Below are positions 48,159 through 57,822 of a stretch of 64,000 nt of DNA, piece after piece. The notes beneath the pieces are model-generated. The model made no database searches. It saw only the letters and a list, made by a program, of their open reading frames with translations, and was not told where the DNA came from. The DNA comes from Allobosea lathyri (GTDB lineage Bacteria; Pseudomonadota; Alphaproteobacteria; Rhizobiales; Beijerinckiaceae). The stretch lies in contig NZ_FNUY01000001.1 of assembly GCF_900108245.1 (NCBI RefSeq), forward strand, positions 620,001 through 684,000. The letters run 5' to 3'. Numbering within the stretch: the first letter of the stretch is position 1; each line of letters begins with the position of its first letter. A program made the position numbers and the translations under genes.

Positions 48159-49163
48159 CTAGTGATAGCCGCTATCGGCCCTGACCTTGCCCCTGAAGGT
48201 CCAGTACACGAAGGCGGTGTAGAACAGGATCATCGGCAGCAGGAAGCTGACCCCGATCAGCACGAAGACATGCGACGATGGCGCCGCCGCAACGTCCCAG
48301 ATCGTGAGGCTCGGCGGGACGAGGAAGGGGTAGTTCGAGATCGCCAGCCCGAGGAAGCAGAGCACGAAGATCGCGATGGTGAAGGCGAAGGGCGTGAACT
48401 CGTGCTGACCGTGCAGCCGCTTCCACACCATGTAGCCGCAATAGGCGGTGAGCAGCGGGAACGGCCAGAGCAGCATCATGTTGGACGGGGTGAACCAACG
48501 CTCCGCGATGCGCGGGTGAGCATAGGGCGTCCAGAGCGAGACGAGGACGGCGAAGGCCATCAGCCCGAGCAGCAGCATCTTGGCTTGGCCGCGGGCGCGC
48601 TCGGCGACCTTGCCGTCGGTCTTGTAGACGAGCCATGTCGCGCCCAGCAGCGCATAGCCGACGACCACGCCGACGCCGCACATCACGGTGAAGGGCGTCA
48701 GCCAGTCGAAGGGGCCGCCCGCGAATTCCCGATTCACGACGGTGATGCCCTCGATCATGCCGCCGAGGATGAGACCCTGCGAGAAGGCGGCAACGGTGGA
48801 GCCGAGCCAGAAGGCGAGATCCCAGACCTGATGCTTCGGCTTGGCGACCCAGCGGAATTCGAAGGCGACGCCGCGGAAGATCAGGGCCAGCAGCATCAGG
48901 ATCACCGGGATATAGAAGGCCGGCATGATGATGGCATAGGCCGTCGGGAATGCGACCCACAGGCCGCCGCCGCCCAGCACCAGCCAGGTTTCATTGCCGT
49001 CCCAGAACGGCGCGACCGAATTCATCATCTGGTCGCGCTCGCCCTCGTCCTTGGTCGTGGGGAACAGGATGGCAATGCCGAGGTCGAAACCGTCGAGGAT
49101 GACATAGAGCAGGACGGCGATGCCGATGAGCCCGGCCCAGATTACGGGGAGATACCATTCCAT
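48159..49163 (-). CDS. cydB: Cytochrome bd-type quinol oxidase subunit II
   Basis: Second subunit of the bd-type terminal oxidase, 334 residues with eight or nine TM helices. LPVIWAGLIGIAVLLYVILDGFDLGIAIL is the conserved N-terminal helix with the D-G-F-D-L-G motif and WDGNETWLVLGGGGLWVAFP follows. No cydX or DUF2474-type third subunit is visible in the 109 bp downstream. It follows cydA by 11 bp. Confidence 0.96.
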   Translation of the reverse strand: MEWYLPVIWAGLIGIAVLLYVILDGFDLGIAILFPTTKDEGERDQMMNSVAPFWDGNETWLVLGGGGLWVAFPTAYAIIMPAFYIPVILMLLALIFRGVAFEFRWVAKPKHQVWDLAFWLGSTVAAFSQGLILGGMIEGITVVNREFAGGPFDWLTPFTVMCGVGVVVGYALLGATWLVYKTDGKVAERARGQAKMLLLGLMAFAVLVSLWTPYAHPRIAERWFTPSNMMLLWPFPLLTAYCGYMVWKRLHGQHEFTPFAFTIAIFVLCFLGLAISNYPFLVPPSLTIWDVAAAPSSHVFVLIGVSFLLPMILFYTAFVYWTFRGKVRADSGYH

Positions 49164-49174
49164 CTGATCTCTCC

Positions 49175-50605
49175 TCAGTTCGCCGGTTGGATCTTGTCGT
49201 CGCCGGGATGACCGTCGCCGAAGATTTGGGAGGCCGGCCCCTGAGCCGCCTTGAGCGGGCGCCGGGATGGCTGTTCCGGCGGGTCATCCGCGCTGATCTC
49301 GTCGGGCCCCTTGTCGATCAGCCGGTTGATCAGGGCGATGCCGGCCGCAAAGACGACGGAGTAGACGCAGAAGAAGAGGGCGAGCGAGATCGCAACCTGC
49401 GTCGTCGTCACCGGAGAAACCGCGTCGACCGAGCGGATCACCCCAGTCGCCAGCCAGGGCTGGCGGCCGACCTCGGTGACGAACCAGCCCGACAGGATGG
49501 CGATGAAGCCGAGCGGCCAGGTATATTGCGCCACCCAGAGCCAGCGCCGCGACTCGAAGACCGTGCCCCGCCGCCAGAGCCATGCGCCGAGCCATCCGAA
49601 TGCGATCATGCAGACGCCGATGCCGACCATGATGCGGAAGCCGAAGAAGGGAATTTTCACCGGCGGCCGGTCCTGGACGGCGAAATCGTTCAGGCTCGGG
49701 AACAGCGCATCCATGCTGCCATGGGTCAGCAGGCTCGCGACGCCGGGAATCGAGATTTCGAAGCGATTGACGCCGGCGACCTCGTCGGGCCAGGCGAACA
49801 GCACCAGCGGGGCGGGCTTCGACGAGTCCCAATGCGCCTCGATGGCAGCGAGCTTGGCCGGCTGGTATTTCGCCGTCTGCTTGCCGTGGAAGTCGCCGAT
49901 CAGGGCCTGCGCCGGGGCGGTGATGGAAATCATCAGGATCGCCATGCGCACCATCGTCTTGGCCGATTCCGTGCGGTGCCCGACCATCAGATGGCGCGCG
50001 CCGGTCGCCAGCACCACGAAGGCGGTGGTGAGATAGGCCGCGGTCATCATATGCGCGAAGCGCAAGGGGAAGGTCGGGTTGAAGACGATCTGCAGCCAGT
50101 CGACCGGGTAGGCGATGCCGTCGCGAACCTCATGGCCCGCCGGATACTGCATCCAGCTGTTGGCCGAGAGGATCCAGAAGCCCGACAGCGCCGTGCCGCC
50201 GGCGACGATGAAGGCCGAGAGGCAGTGCAGCCAGGGCGGCACGCGCTTCCAGCCAAACAGCATCACGCCGAGGAAGGAGGCCTCCAGGAAGAAGGCGGTC
50301 AGCACCTCATAGCCGATCAAGGGGCCGATGACATTGCCGACGGCAACCGAGAAGCGGCTCCAGTTCGTGCCGAACTGGTAGGAGAGCACGATGCCCGAGA
50401 CCACGCCCATCGCGAAGGAGACGGCGAAGATCTTGGTCCAGAAGCGCGCCAGCAGATGGAATTTCTGGTCGCCGGTCCTGATCCACAGGGCCAGCAGCGT
50501 CGCGATATAGGCCGAAAGGCCGATCGTGAAGGCTGGAAAGACGATGTGAAAGGAAATGGTGAAGGCGAACTGGATGCGCGATAGCAGAAAGGCGTCGATG
50601 ATCAT
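49175..50605 (-). CDS. cydA: Cytochrome bd-type quinol oxidase subunit I
   Basis: Heme-bearing, quinol-oxidising subunit (476 residues). SRIQFAFTISFHIVFPAFTIGL carries the heme b595 His near residue 19, GYEVLTAFFLEASFLGVMLFGW the conserved glutamates, and HMMTAAYLTTAFVVLA a further heme ligand. The Q-loop is short, as in the cyanide-insensitive (CioAB) branch. The ATG at 50605 has GGAG upstream; the frame is open to 50668. An FNR/FixK-like box lies 72 bp upstream. Confidence 0.95.
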   Translation of the reverse strand: MIIDAFLLSRIQFAFTISFHIVFPAFTIGLSAYIATLLALWIRTGDQKFHLLARFWTKIFAVSFAMGVVSGIVLSYQFGTNWSRFSVAVGNVIGPLIGYEVLTAFFLEASFLGVMLFGWKRVPPWLHCLSAFIVAGGTALSGFWILSANSWMQYPAGHEVRDGIAYPVDWLQIVFNPTFPLRFAHMMTAAYLTTAFVVLATGARHLMVGHRTESAKTMVRMAILMISITAPAQALIGDFHGKQTAKYQPAKLAAIEAHWDSSKPAPLVLFAWPDEVAGVNRFEISIPGVASLLTHGSMDALFPSLNDFAVQDRPPVKIPFFGFRIMVGIGVCMIAFGWLGAWLWRRGTVFESRRWLWVAQYTWPLGFIAILSGWFVTEVGRQPWLATGVIRSVDAVSPVTTTQVAISLALFFCVYSVVFAAGIALINRLIDKGPDEISADDPPEQPSRRPLKAAQGPASQIFGDGHPGDDKIQPAN

Positions 50606-50676
50606 CGCAAGGCTCCGTCCGGCTTCACCGCGAGAGCGGCTGGGACGACACTGCCCTGTCAGCAGCATCGCTGCAT

Positions 50677-50690
50677 ATGATCTACGTCAA
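50677..50690 (-). promoter_or_regulatory. FNR/FixK-type box upstream of cydA
   Basis: On the minus strand TTGACGTAGATCAT matches TTGA-N6-TCAA with one mismatch in the last base. It lies 72-85 nt upstream of the cydA ATG, in a gap with no other gene, and bd oxidases are classic low-oxygen targets. Site identity is inference. Confidence 0.55.
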
Positions 50691-50730
50691 AACCGGTGCG
50701 CTCACCTTCTGCTGGCAATGTCGCAGGCGG

Positions 50731-51552
50731 TCATGTGTTCTCCTCGAGCGCCGATTTCAGCGCCCGCATATCGCGCCAGGCCAGGCGTTTCTGCAGCGGC
50801 TGGCGCAGCAGATAGGCCGGGTGCAGCGTGGCAAGCGCGCGGATTCGCCGCGTGCCGGTATCATACTCCACCCATTTGCCGCGCGAGGCCAGAATGCCCG
50901 TTAGCCCCAGCAACCCTTGAGCCGAGGGGCCGCCGACGCAAACGAGGATGTCGGGATCGGCCAATTCGATCTGGCGCTGGATGAAGGGGAGGCAGATCGC
51001 GACCTCCTGCGGCGTCGGCGTGCGGTTTCCCGGCGGCCGCCATGGCAGAAGATTGGCGATATAGACGTGTTCCTTGCGGCTGAGGCCGATCGACGCGAGC
51101 ATCCGGTCGAGCAACTGGCCGGAGCGACCGACGAAGGGCAGGCCGAGCCGGTCCTCGTCGGCGCCCGGCGCCTCGCCGACCAGCATCACGCGTCCCGCCG
51201 GGTTGCCGTCAGAGAAGACGAGGTTTTTCGCCGTGGCCTTGAGCGCGCAGCCTTCGAAGCGCCCGAGCGCCTCCTTCAGCGCCTCCAGATTCAATGCTTC
51301 CTGCGCCAGAGCCTTTGCGCTGATCGCCGCATCGTCGGGCGCGGTGGCCGCCGCCGGCATCGGCCGCGTTGCCGAAACCGCCCTGCCTGACGACGGAACC
51401 GCGCGTAGCGCGGGCGATCGCATCGCGGCATTGGTCTGGGGCAACGGATCGGCGAAATGGTTGTGCGGCGTCTCGTCCAGCGCCTCGGTGATGCCCATTT
51501 CGGCATACCAGGTCACGAGTTCAGTGGGATCGAGGGAGACGGACAAGCTCAT
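50731..51552 (-). CDS. Family-4 uracil-DNA glycosylase
   Basis: A 273-residue Fe-S-containing uracil-DNA glycosylase. The active-site block [31 protein letters not shown] lies at about 120-150, and [13 protein letters not shown] is the C-terminal motif with the conserved His-Pro. Cluster cysteines include C in [12 protein letters not shown] and AICLPF. A divergent N-terminal ~75 residues (Pro/Ala-rich) precedes the domain. ATG 51552 is chosen (start [15 protein letters not shown]); the frame is open to 51648. It is divergent from ETF-QO, as in other Rhizobiales. Confidence 0.93.
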   Translation of the reverse strand: MSLSVSLDPTELVTWYAEMGITEALDETPHNHFADPLPQTNAAMRSPALRAVPSSGRAVSATRPMPAAATAPDDAAISAKALAQEALNLEALKEALGRFEGCALKATAKNLVFSDGNPAGRVMLVGEAPGADEDRLGLPFVGRSGQLLDRMLASIGLSRKEHVYIANLLPWRPPGNRTPTPQEVAICLPFIQRQIELADPDILVCVGGPSAQGLLGLTGILASRGKWVEYDTGTRRIRALATLHPAYLLRQPLQKRLAWRDMRALKSALEENT

Positions 51553-51731
51553 GGCCGTCAGCCTATCACGTCTGAAGGGCTCTTCGCGAGCCGCTGCGGT
51601 TGCAAATTGGAACGCGCGCTTGGATAGAGGGTTTCCAGACTGACGCACCGTGCGCGATTGAGCGCATGGAAAATATGGTTCATATATAAACTAAACAGGT
51701 TTGAGGCCGGTTGGGGCCTTCGGAGGGCGGG

Positions 51732-53411
51732 ATGGATCTCAAGGAAGCGCAGAGCGAACCACGCGAGAGCATGGATTATGACGTCGTCATCGTCGGCGCC
51801 GGTCCTGCCGGCCTCGCGGCGGCGATTCGCCTGAAGCAGCTGGACGAGACCATCTCCGTCGTCGTGGTCGAGAAGGGAGCCGAGATCGGCGCCCATATCC
51901 TTTCGGGTGCGGTCATCGACCCCATCGGCCTCGACAAGCTCCTCCCGGACTGGCGCCAGGACGATGCCCGCCCGCTGACGACCGAGGTCAGCGAGGACGT
52001 ATTCTACTTCCTGACCGAGCCCAACGGCATCCGCCTGCCGAATTTCGGCATGCCGAAGCTGATGAACAATCACGGCAATTTCGTCGGCTCGCTCGGGCTG
52101 GTCGCCCGTTACCTTGGCGCCCGTGCCGAGGCGCTGGGCGTCGAGATCTATCCGGGCTTTGCGGCAGCCGAACTGCTCTTCGACGATAATGGCGCGGTCC
52201 TGGGCGTCGCGACCGGCGATATGGGCATCGCCAAGGACGGCACGGTCTCCGAGCGCTTCACCCGCGGCATGGAATTGCGCGGCCGCTACACGCTGCTGGG
52301 CGAGGGCGCACGCGGCTCGCTCTCGAAGATCGCGATGCGGAAGTTCGGTCTGGACAAGGACCGCGAGCCGCAGAAATACGGCATCGGCCTGAAGGAGATC
52401 TGGCAGGTCAAGCCGGAGAAGTTCCACAAGGGCCGGGTGCAGCACTCCTTCGGCTGGCCGCTTCAGAACGGCACCGGCGGCGGCTCTTTCCTGTACCATT
52501 TCGACGATAACCTCGTCACCGTCGGCTTCGTCGTGCACCTGAATTACGACAACCCGACGCTCTCGCCCTTCGACGAGTTCCAGCGCTTCAAGACCCACCC
52601 GCTGATCCGCGATCTCTTCGACGGGGCCAAGCGCCTCTCCTATGGCTCGCGCGCGATCACCGAGGGCGGCTGGCAGTCGGTGCCGAAGCTCACCTTCCCG
52701 GGCGGCGCGCTGATCGGATGTTCGGCAGGCTTCGTCAACGTGCCGCGCATCAAGGGCAGCCACAACGCCATCCTGTCGGGCATGCAGGCGGCCGAGCATC
52801 TCGTGCCTGCGCTGGCCGCCGGCCGTTCGCATGACGAGGTCATCGAGATCGAGCAGGGTTGGCGCGATTCCGAGATCGGGCGCGACCTCAAGCCGGTTCG
52901 CAACGTCAAGCCGCTCTGGTCGAAATACGGCACCTTGCTTGGGATCGGCCTTGGCGGCATCGACATGTGGCTGAACCAGCTCTTCGGCTGGTCGCCTTTC
53001 GGCACGCTCAAGCATGGCAAGCCGGACTATGCGACGCTGAAGCCGCTCAGCGAGGTCAAGCCGATCTCTTATCCGAAGCCCGATGGAAAGATTTCCTTCG
53101 ACAAGCTGTCATCGGTCTTCCTGTCCTCGACCAATCACGAGGAAGACCAGCCGGCCCATCTGAAGCTGCTCGACCCCTCGATCCCGATCGCGAAGAACCT
53201 GCCTCTCTATGGTGAGCCGGCGCGGCTCTATTGCCCGGCGGGGGTCTATGAGGTCGTCTACAAGGATGCCGAGGCGAAAACCGAGCCGCGCTTCGTGATC
53301 AACGCGCAAAATTGCGTGCACTGCAAGACATGCGACATCAAGGACCCCGCCCAGAACATCAACTGGACGGTTCCCGAAGGTGGCGGCGGGCCCGGCTACT
53401 CGAATATGTGA
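51732..53411 (+). CDS. Electron transfer flavoprotein-ubiquinone oxidoreductase
   Basis: Membrane-associated flavo-iron-sulfur enzyme that passes electrons from ETF to ubiquinone during fatty-acid and amino-acid oxidation. The 559-residue protein begins with the FAD-binding MDYDVVIVGAGPAGLAAAIRL, has the GWPLQNGTGGGSFLYHF quinone/FAD region, and ends with the [4Fe-4S] ligands in LYCPAGVYEVV and NAQNCVHCKTCDIKDPAQNINW. GGAGGG at 51722-51727 sets ATG 51732. A terminator follows. Confidence 0.97.
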   Translation: MDLKEAQSEPRESMDYDVVIVGAGPAGLAAAIRLKQLDETISVVVVEKGAEIGAHILSGAVIDPIGLDKLLPDWRQDDARPLTTEVSEDVFYFLTEPNGIRLPNFGMPKLMNNHGNFVGSLGLVARYLGARAEALGVEIYPGFAAAELLFDDNGAVLGVATGDMGIAKDGTVSERFTRGMELRGRYTLLGEGARGSLSKIAMRKFGLDKDREPQKYGIGLKEIWQVKPEKFHKGRVQHSFGWPLQNGTGGGSFLYHFDDNLVTVGFVVHLNYDNPTLSPFDEFQRFKTHPLIRDLFDGAKRLSYGSRAITEGGWQSVPKLTFPGGALIGCSAGFVNVPRIKGSHNAILSGMQAAEHLVPALAAGRSHDEVIEIEQGWRDSEIGRDLKPVRNVKPLWSKYGTLLGIGLGGIDMWLNQLFGWSPFGTLKHGKPDYATLKPLSEVKPISYPKPDGKISFDKLSSVFLSSTNHEEDQPAHLKLLDPSIPIAKNLPLYGEPARLYCPAGVYEVVYKDAEAKTEPRFVINAQNCVHCKTCDIKDPAQNINWTVPEGGGGPGYSNM

Positions 53412-53445
53412 TCGGGTTGCGGCATCGGAACTGTTGCCATTTCAA

Positions 53446-53486
53446 CGAAAAAGGCGCGCCGTGAGCATGGCGCGCCTTTGTTGTTT
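53446..53486. terminator. Bidirectional terminator after ETF-QO gene
   Basis: A perfect 10-bp stem AAGGCGCGCC/GGCGCGCCTT (53451-53460 with 53469-53478) followed by TGTTGTTTT on the plus strand and, on the minus strand, by TTTTTCGTT. It ends both the ETF-QO gene and the minus-strand lipoprotein gene. Confidence 0.88.
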
Positions 53487-53504
53487 TCGACCGTTAGGTC
53501 GGGG

Positions 53505-53612
53505 TCAGCCCTTGCGGATGACAGTCGGGGCCGGCTTCTCCGGCTGGGCGCAGCCAGCAGCAAAACCCGCCAGCATGAAGACGGCGGCAACGCTGAGAAC
53601 GATCTTTTTCAT
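53505..53612 (-). CDS. 35-residue lipoprotein
   Basis: MKKIVLSVAAVFMLAGFAAG precedes a lipobox cysteine (A-A-G-C at residues 18-21), leaving a 15-residue mature peptide ending in VIRKG. AGGA lies 8 nt upstream of the ATG and a terminator follows, both supporting a real gene. Tiny lipoproteins of this type occur in many Rhizobiales with no known role. Confidence 0.75.
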   Translation of the reverse strand: MKKIVLSVAAVFMLAGFAAGCAQPEKPAPTVIRKG

Positions 53613-53886
53613 TTGAATGATCCTAGACGAATCGTCGCGACACGTGCGAGCGAAATAAGCCTAGTCCCGAAAGCTTGACGAATAGAGAATGATTGCTTGC
53701 GAACGCCGCGTTTTGGCGTGCTTTTCAGCGAGTGTTGCAGCGCCGCTACGCAGGCGCGGCATTCGCGTTGGGGGCGGCTTGCCGGCCTGCCTGGAAACGG
53801 CCATCTTGACGGCATACGCGAAGCGGTCACGGTCGCGCTGAAGGACCACGCCCCCCGCGACAGTCGAGGCGGCGGACCGAAGGAGA

Positions 53887-55680
53887 ATGGCAGTCGTGAC
53901 ATTTCTGAATAAGGTCCGTGGCCCGGGCGCGGCGGCCGCTCTGGCATTGCTATTGGCCTTGCCGGTCGGAGCAGCCGCTGCGCAGGGAGCGACCCCCGTC
54001 CGCACGACCGACCAGCTTGAGCCGGCCGAGAGCCTGGAAGGCAATTATCTGGCAGCGATCGTTGCCGGGGCCGGGCGCGATCTCGGCGCGGCATCGATCT
54101 ATCTGCGTGAGGCCATCAAGGGCGATCCGCAGAACAACGACCTGCTGGAGCGGGCCTTTGTCGCCTTCCTGGCCGATGGCGCGATGCCCGACGCGTTTCG
54201 CGCCGCCGACAAGCTGATCCAGCGCGATCCCAGCAACGGTCTGGCGCAGCTCGCGATCGGCATCCGCGCGATCAAGCAGAAGAGCTACCAGACCGCGCGC
54301 AACCATCTGCAGCGTGGCGGCAGGGGGCGCGCTGCCGACATCACCGCGACGCTGCTCTCGGCCTGGTCCTATCTCGGCTCCGGCCAGTCGACACGGGCGA
54401 TCGAAACGCTGGAGCGCCTGAAGGGCGAAACCTCCTACAATCTCTTCCGCGATTATCACGCGGGGCTGATCCTCGATGCGGCCGGCCGCAAGGCCGACGC
54501 CGAGAAGCGGCTGAAGAGCGCATATGACGCCGAGAAGACGACCTTGCGCCTTGTCGATCTCTGGGCCCGTTTCCAGGCTCGCAGCGGCGATCTCGACGGC
54601 GCGTTGAAGACCTATGGCCATTTCGATCGCCTGCTTCCGAATCATCCGATCATCCGGGACGGGATGACGCGCATTGCCGCCAAGGAGGCCCCGGCACGGC
54701 AGATCTCGACGGCGCAGCAGGGCGCGGCCGAAGTGCTCTACGGGCTCGCCAGCGCCGGAAACCGCCAGGGCGACGAGGCCGCGGCGCTGCTTTATCTGCG
54801 TCTGGCCATCTATCTCGATCCCTCCCACGACCTCGCCATCCTGACGCTCGGCGACATCCTGGAGCGTGCCCGGCAGCCGGAGGATGCGGTTGCGGTCTAT
54901 GACAAGATGCCGGCATCCTCGCCGCTGCGCCCCAATGCCGAGATCCAGGCCGGTCTCGCGCTTGAAAACCTCGGCAGGTCCGAGGAGGCGGTGAAGCATC
55001 TCCAGAAGCTGATTGCGGAGCGGCCCGACGATGTCGATGCCCTGTCGGCGCTGGGCAATATCTATCGCTCCCGCAAGCTTTTCGCCGATGCCGCCGACAC
55101 CTACGACAAGGCCATCTCCAAGATTGCCTCGCCGGGGCGCGCGAACTGGGACCTGTTCTATTTCCGTGGTATCGCCCGCGAGCGCACCAAGCGCTGGCCC
55201 GAGGCCGAGGCGGATTTGCGCAAGGCGCTCGAACTCCTGCCCGAGCCGCTCGGCCGCGAGCGGGCGCTGGTGCTGAACTATCTCGGCTACTCGCTGGTCG
55301 ATCAGCATCTCAAGCTCGACGAGGCGCTCGACATGCTGCGCCGGGCTGTCGAACTCCGCCCTCGCGACGGCTACATCACCGATTCGCTCGGCTGGGCCTT
55401 CTATCGGCTCGGGCGTTATGACGATGCGGCGCGCGAGCTGGAGCGCGCCATGGAGTTGCGCCCCTCCGATCCGGTGATCAACGACCATCTCGGCGATGTC
55501 TACTGGAAGACCGGGCGCCAGCTGGAGGCGAAGTTCCAGTGGAACCACGCCCGCGATCTCAGCCCCGAGCCCGAGGATCTGGCGAAGATCCAGCGCAAGA
55601 TCGAGCGTGGGCTCGACGAGCCGCCATCCGCCAATGCGGCAGAGCCCGGCAAGGACGAGTCCAAGAAGGACGGCGGCTGA
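53887..55680 (+). CDS. Exported TPR-repeat protein
   Basis: A 597-residue protein with an N-terminal signal sequence (PGAAAALALLLALPVGAAAAQ) followed by about ten tetratricopeptide-like helix pairs; the clearest are around 330-560 (EAVKHLQKLIAERPDDVDALSALGNIYR; ALDMLRRAVELRPRDGYITDSLGWAFYRLGRYDDAARELERAMELRPSDPVINDHLGDVYW). A scaffold for envelope complexes is likely; no partner is shown. AGGAG lies one base before the ATG at 53887, so GTG 53896 may be the actual start. A three-unit 14-nt repeat separates it from ispE. Confidence 0.9.
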   Translation: MAVVTFLNKVRGPGAAAALALLLALPVGAAAAQGATPVRTTDQLEPAESLEGNYLAAIVAGAGRDLGAASIYLREAIKGDPQNNDLLERAFVAFLADGAMPDAFRAADKLIQRDPSNGLAQLAIGIRAIKQKSYQTARNHLQRGGRGRAADITATLLSAWSYLGSGQSTRAIETLERLKGETSYNLFRDYHAGLILDAAGRKADAEKRLKSAYDAEKTTLRLVDLWARFQARSGDLDGALKTYGHFDRLLPNHPIIRDGMTRIAAKEAPARQISTAQQGAAEVLYGLASAGNRQGDEAAALLYLRLAIYLDPSHDLAILTLGDILERARQPEDAVAVYDKMPASSPLRPNAEIQAGLALENLGRSEEAVKHLQKLIAERPDDVDALSALGNIYRSRKLFADAADTYDKAISKIASPGRANWDLFYFRGIARERTKRWPEAEADLRKALELLPEPLGRERALVLNYLGYSLVDQHLKLDEALDMLRRAVELRPRDGYITDSLGWAFYRLGRYDDAARELERAMELRPSDPVINDHLGDVYWKTGRQLEAKFQWNHARDLSPEPEDLAKIQRKIERGLDEPPSANAAEPGKDESKKDGG

Positions 55681-55683
55681 GAC

Positions 55684-55725
55684 CTGGTGTTTGAGGTCTG
55701 GCGTTTGAGGACTGGCGTCTGACGC
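55684..55725 (+). repeat. Three imperfect 14-nt tandem repeats before ispE
   Basis: Units CTGGTGTTTGAGGT, CTGGCGTTTGAGGA and CTGGCGTCTGACGC lie between the TPR stop (55680) and the ispE GTG (55744). No known regulatory motif is recognised. Confidence 0.7.
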
Positions 55726-55743
55726 CATTGCTGCGAGCATGAC

Positions 55744-56619
55744 GTGCCTTCGACGCTGACGACGCGCGCCCGCGCCAAGGTCAATCTGAACCTCCGGGTG
55801 ATCGGCCGGCGCGCCGACGGCTATCACGAGCTCGAAAGCCTCGTCGCTTTCGCCAGCGTTGGTGACACGCTGACGCTTGAGCCGGCGCCGGAGCTGTCGC
55901 TGACCATCAGCGGCCCGTGCGGCAATGGCTTACCGGTCGATGGCGACAATCTCGTCCTGCGCGCCGCACGCGCGCTTTCTGGCGAACTCGGCGCATTGCG
56001 CTGGGGCCGTTTTCATCTCGTCAAGCGCTTGCCGGTGGCCTCGGGCATCGGTGGCGGTTCGGCCGATGCGGCCGGTGCGCTGCGCCTGCTGGCGCGCCTG
56101 AATGGATTGCAGCCGACCATGCCGGCTTTGCTCGATGTCGCGGCCAAGGTCGGTGCCGACGTGCCGGTCTGTCTCGAATCGCGGGCGCGGCTGATGATGG
56201 GTATCGGTGAGTGCCTGGGGCCGCCCTTGCGCCTGCCGCCGCTTTTCGCCGTTCTGGTCAATCCCGGCGTGCCCGTCGAGACGGTCGCGGTGTTCCGGAA
56301 GCTGGGTCTTCAGGCGGGACAGGCTCTTTCCTCGTCCCGCACGCTGCCGGAGACGAATAGCGAGACAGCCCAAGACCTGATCGCCGTACTCTCACGATCC
56401 GGCAATGATCTCGAAGGCCCGGCGCGAGCGGTGGCACCGATCCTCGATACTGTTCTGCCGACGCTCGCCGGGCTGCCGGGATGCAGGCTCGCCCGCATGT
56501 CAGGATCGGGCGCGACCTGCTTTGCCCTGTTCGACGATTGCCGCGCCAGCGCCGACGCCGCCAAGTCCCTGCAGCGGTCCCATCCGGGCTGGTGGGTGAC
56601 GCCGACGCTGCTGCGCTAG
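55744..56619 (+). CDS. ispE: 4-diphosphocytidyl-2-C-methyl-D-erythritol kinase
   Basis: MEP-pathway GHMP kinase of 291 residues. The N-terminal ARAKVNLNLRVIGRRADGYHELESLVAF and the ATP loop LPVASGIGGGSADAAGALRLLARL at about 96-119 are diagnostic; the C-terminal MSGSGATCFALFDD is the third GHMP motif. A GTG start at 55744 is the only in-frame option before the conserved region. It follows the TPR gene, and the pathway's last gene ispH is at 5006-6037. Confidence 0.96.
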   Translation: MPSTLTTRARAKVNLNLRVIGRRADGYHELESLVAFASVGDTLTLEPAPELSLTISGPCGNGLPVDGDNLVLRAARALSGELGALRWGRFHLVKRLPVASGIGGGSADAAGALRLLARLNGLQPTMPALLDVAAKVGADVPVCLESRARLMMGIGECLGPPLRLPPLFAVLVNPGVPVETVAVFRKLGLQAGQALSSSRTLPETNSETAQDLIAVLSRSGNDLEGPARAVAPILDTVLPTLAGLPGCRLARMSGSGATCFALFDDCRASADAAKSLQRSHPGWWVTPTLLR

Positions 56620-56635
56620 CCGCCGGCCGCGCGCC

Positions 56636-57679
56636 TCAATGCGCCCGCGCGACGCAGAAATCGACGGTCTCGTTCAGCGCCTGCTTCATCGGCGAGGCCG
56701 GGAATAGGCCCAGCGCATCCTTGGCCATCTTGGCATAGTGCTCGGCCCGCTCGATCGTGTCGTCGAGTGCACGATGGCGGCGCATGATGCCTTGAGCCTC
56801 TTCAAAGTCGCCATCCTTGATCTCACCGTCTTGAAGTGTGCGCCGCCAGAAGGCGCGCTCACTGTCGCTGCCGCGCCGGAAGGAGAGCACGACCGGCAAG
56901 GTGATCTTGCCCTCGCGGAAATCGTCGCCGGTATTCTTGCCGAGCTTGGAGGCGACGCCGCCATAGTCCAGCGCATCGTCGATGAGCTGGAAGGCGATGC
57001 CGAGATTGAGGCCGTAGCTGCGGCAGGCCGCGGCATCGGCCTTGGACGAATTGGCGATGACGGGGCCGACTTCGCAGGCCGCCGCGAAGAGTTCCGCCGT
57101 CTTGCCGCGAATCACGGCGAGATATTCGTCCTCGGTGGTCTCGGTGTTCTTGGCGACGGACAGCTGCAGCACCTCGCCCTCGGCGATGACGGCGGCTGCT
57201 GTTGAGAGAATGTCGAGTGCGCGCAGCGAACCGACCTCGACCATCATCTTGAAGGCCTGGCCCAGCAGGAAATCGCCGACGAGCACGCTCGCCTCGTTGC
57301 CCCAAAGCATGCGGGCGGCGAGCTTGCCACGGCGCATGTCGCTCTGGTCGACGACATCGTCATGCAGCAGCGTCGCCGTGTGCATGAACTCGACGGAGGC
57401 CGCGAGCTTGACGTGGCCTTCGCCGCTATAGCCGCACAGCGCAGCGGTCGCGAGCGTCAGCATCGGTCGCAGCCGCTTGCCGCCCGATGAGATCAGATGG
57501 TTGGCAACCTCGGGAATCATGGTGACGTCCGAGCCGGTGCGCGACAGGATCATCGCGTTGACGCGCTCCATGTCGCTACGGGTCAGGTCGACCAGGGTTT
57601 CGATGCGGGCCTGGCCCACTTCCTTGTCTTCGAACGGTACGACGACGCCCACTTGATACACTCCGGCCAGCTTCCGCAT
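56636..57679 (-). CDS. ispB: Polyprenyl diphosphate synthase (ubiquinone side chain)
   Basis: Trans-prenyltransferase of 347 residues making the long isoprenoid tail of ubiquinone. First Asp-rich motif LLHDDVVDQSDMRRG near residue 125, second FQLIDDALDYGG near 250, and SGGKRLRPML before. Chain length (octa- to decaprenyl) cannot be read from sequence; decaprenyl is usual in Rhizobiales. The ATG at 57679 matches the family start (MRKLAGVYQVGVVVPFEDK). Divergent from the DUF2007 gene. Confidence 0.94.
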   Translation of the reverse strand: MRKLAGVYQVGVVVPFEDKEVGQARIETLVDLTRSDMERVNAMILSRTGSDVTMIPEVANHLISSGGKRLRPMLTLATAALCGYSGEGHVKLAASVEFMHTATLLHDDVVDQSDMRRGKLAARMLWGNEASVLVGDFLLGQAFKMMVEVGSLRALDILSTAAAVIAEGEVLQLSVAKNTETTEDEYLAVIRGKTAELFAAACEVGPVIANSSKADAAACRSYGLNLGIAFQLIDDALDYGGVASKLGKNTGDDFREGKITLPVVLSFRRGSDSERAFWRRTLQDGEIKDGDFEEAQGIMRRHRALDDTIERAEHYAKMAKDALGLFPASPMKQALNETVDFCVARAH

Positions 57680-57822
57680 TACGCGGCGCGGTGACTGTTG
57701 CCCTCTCACAACCGTGGCATGGGCGGCAAGCCCCCGCAATTGCACCCTGACGCCGCACCCGGTTTTCACCGGAAAACCGGCGGGGACTTGCGCACAGGCC
57801 TGCGCTTGCGCTCCATGCACCG

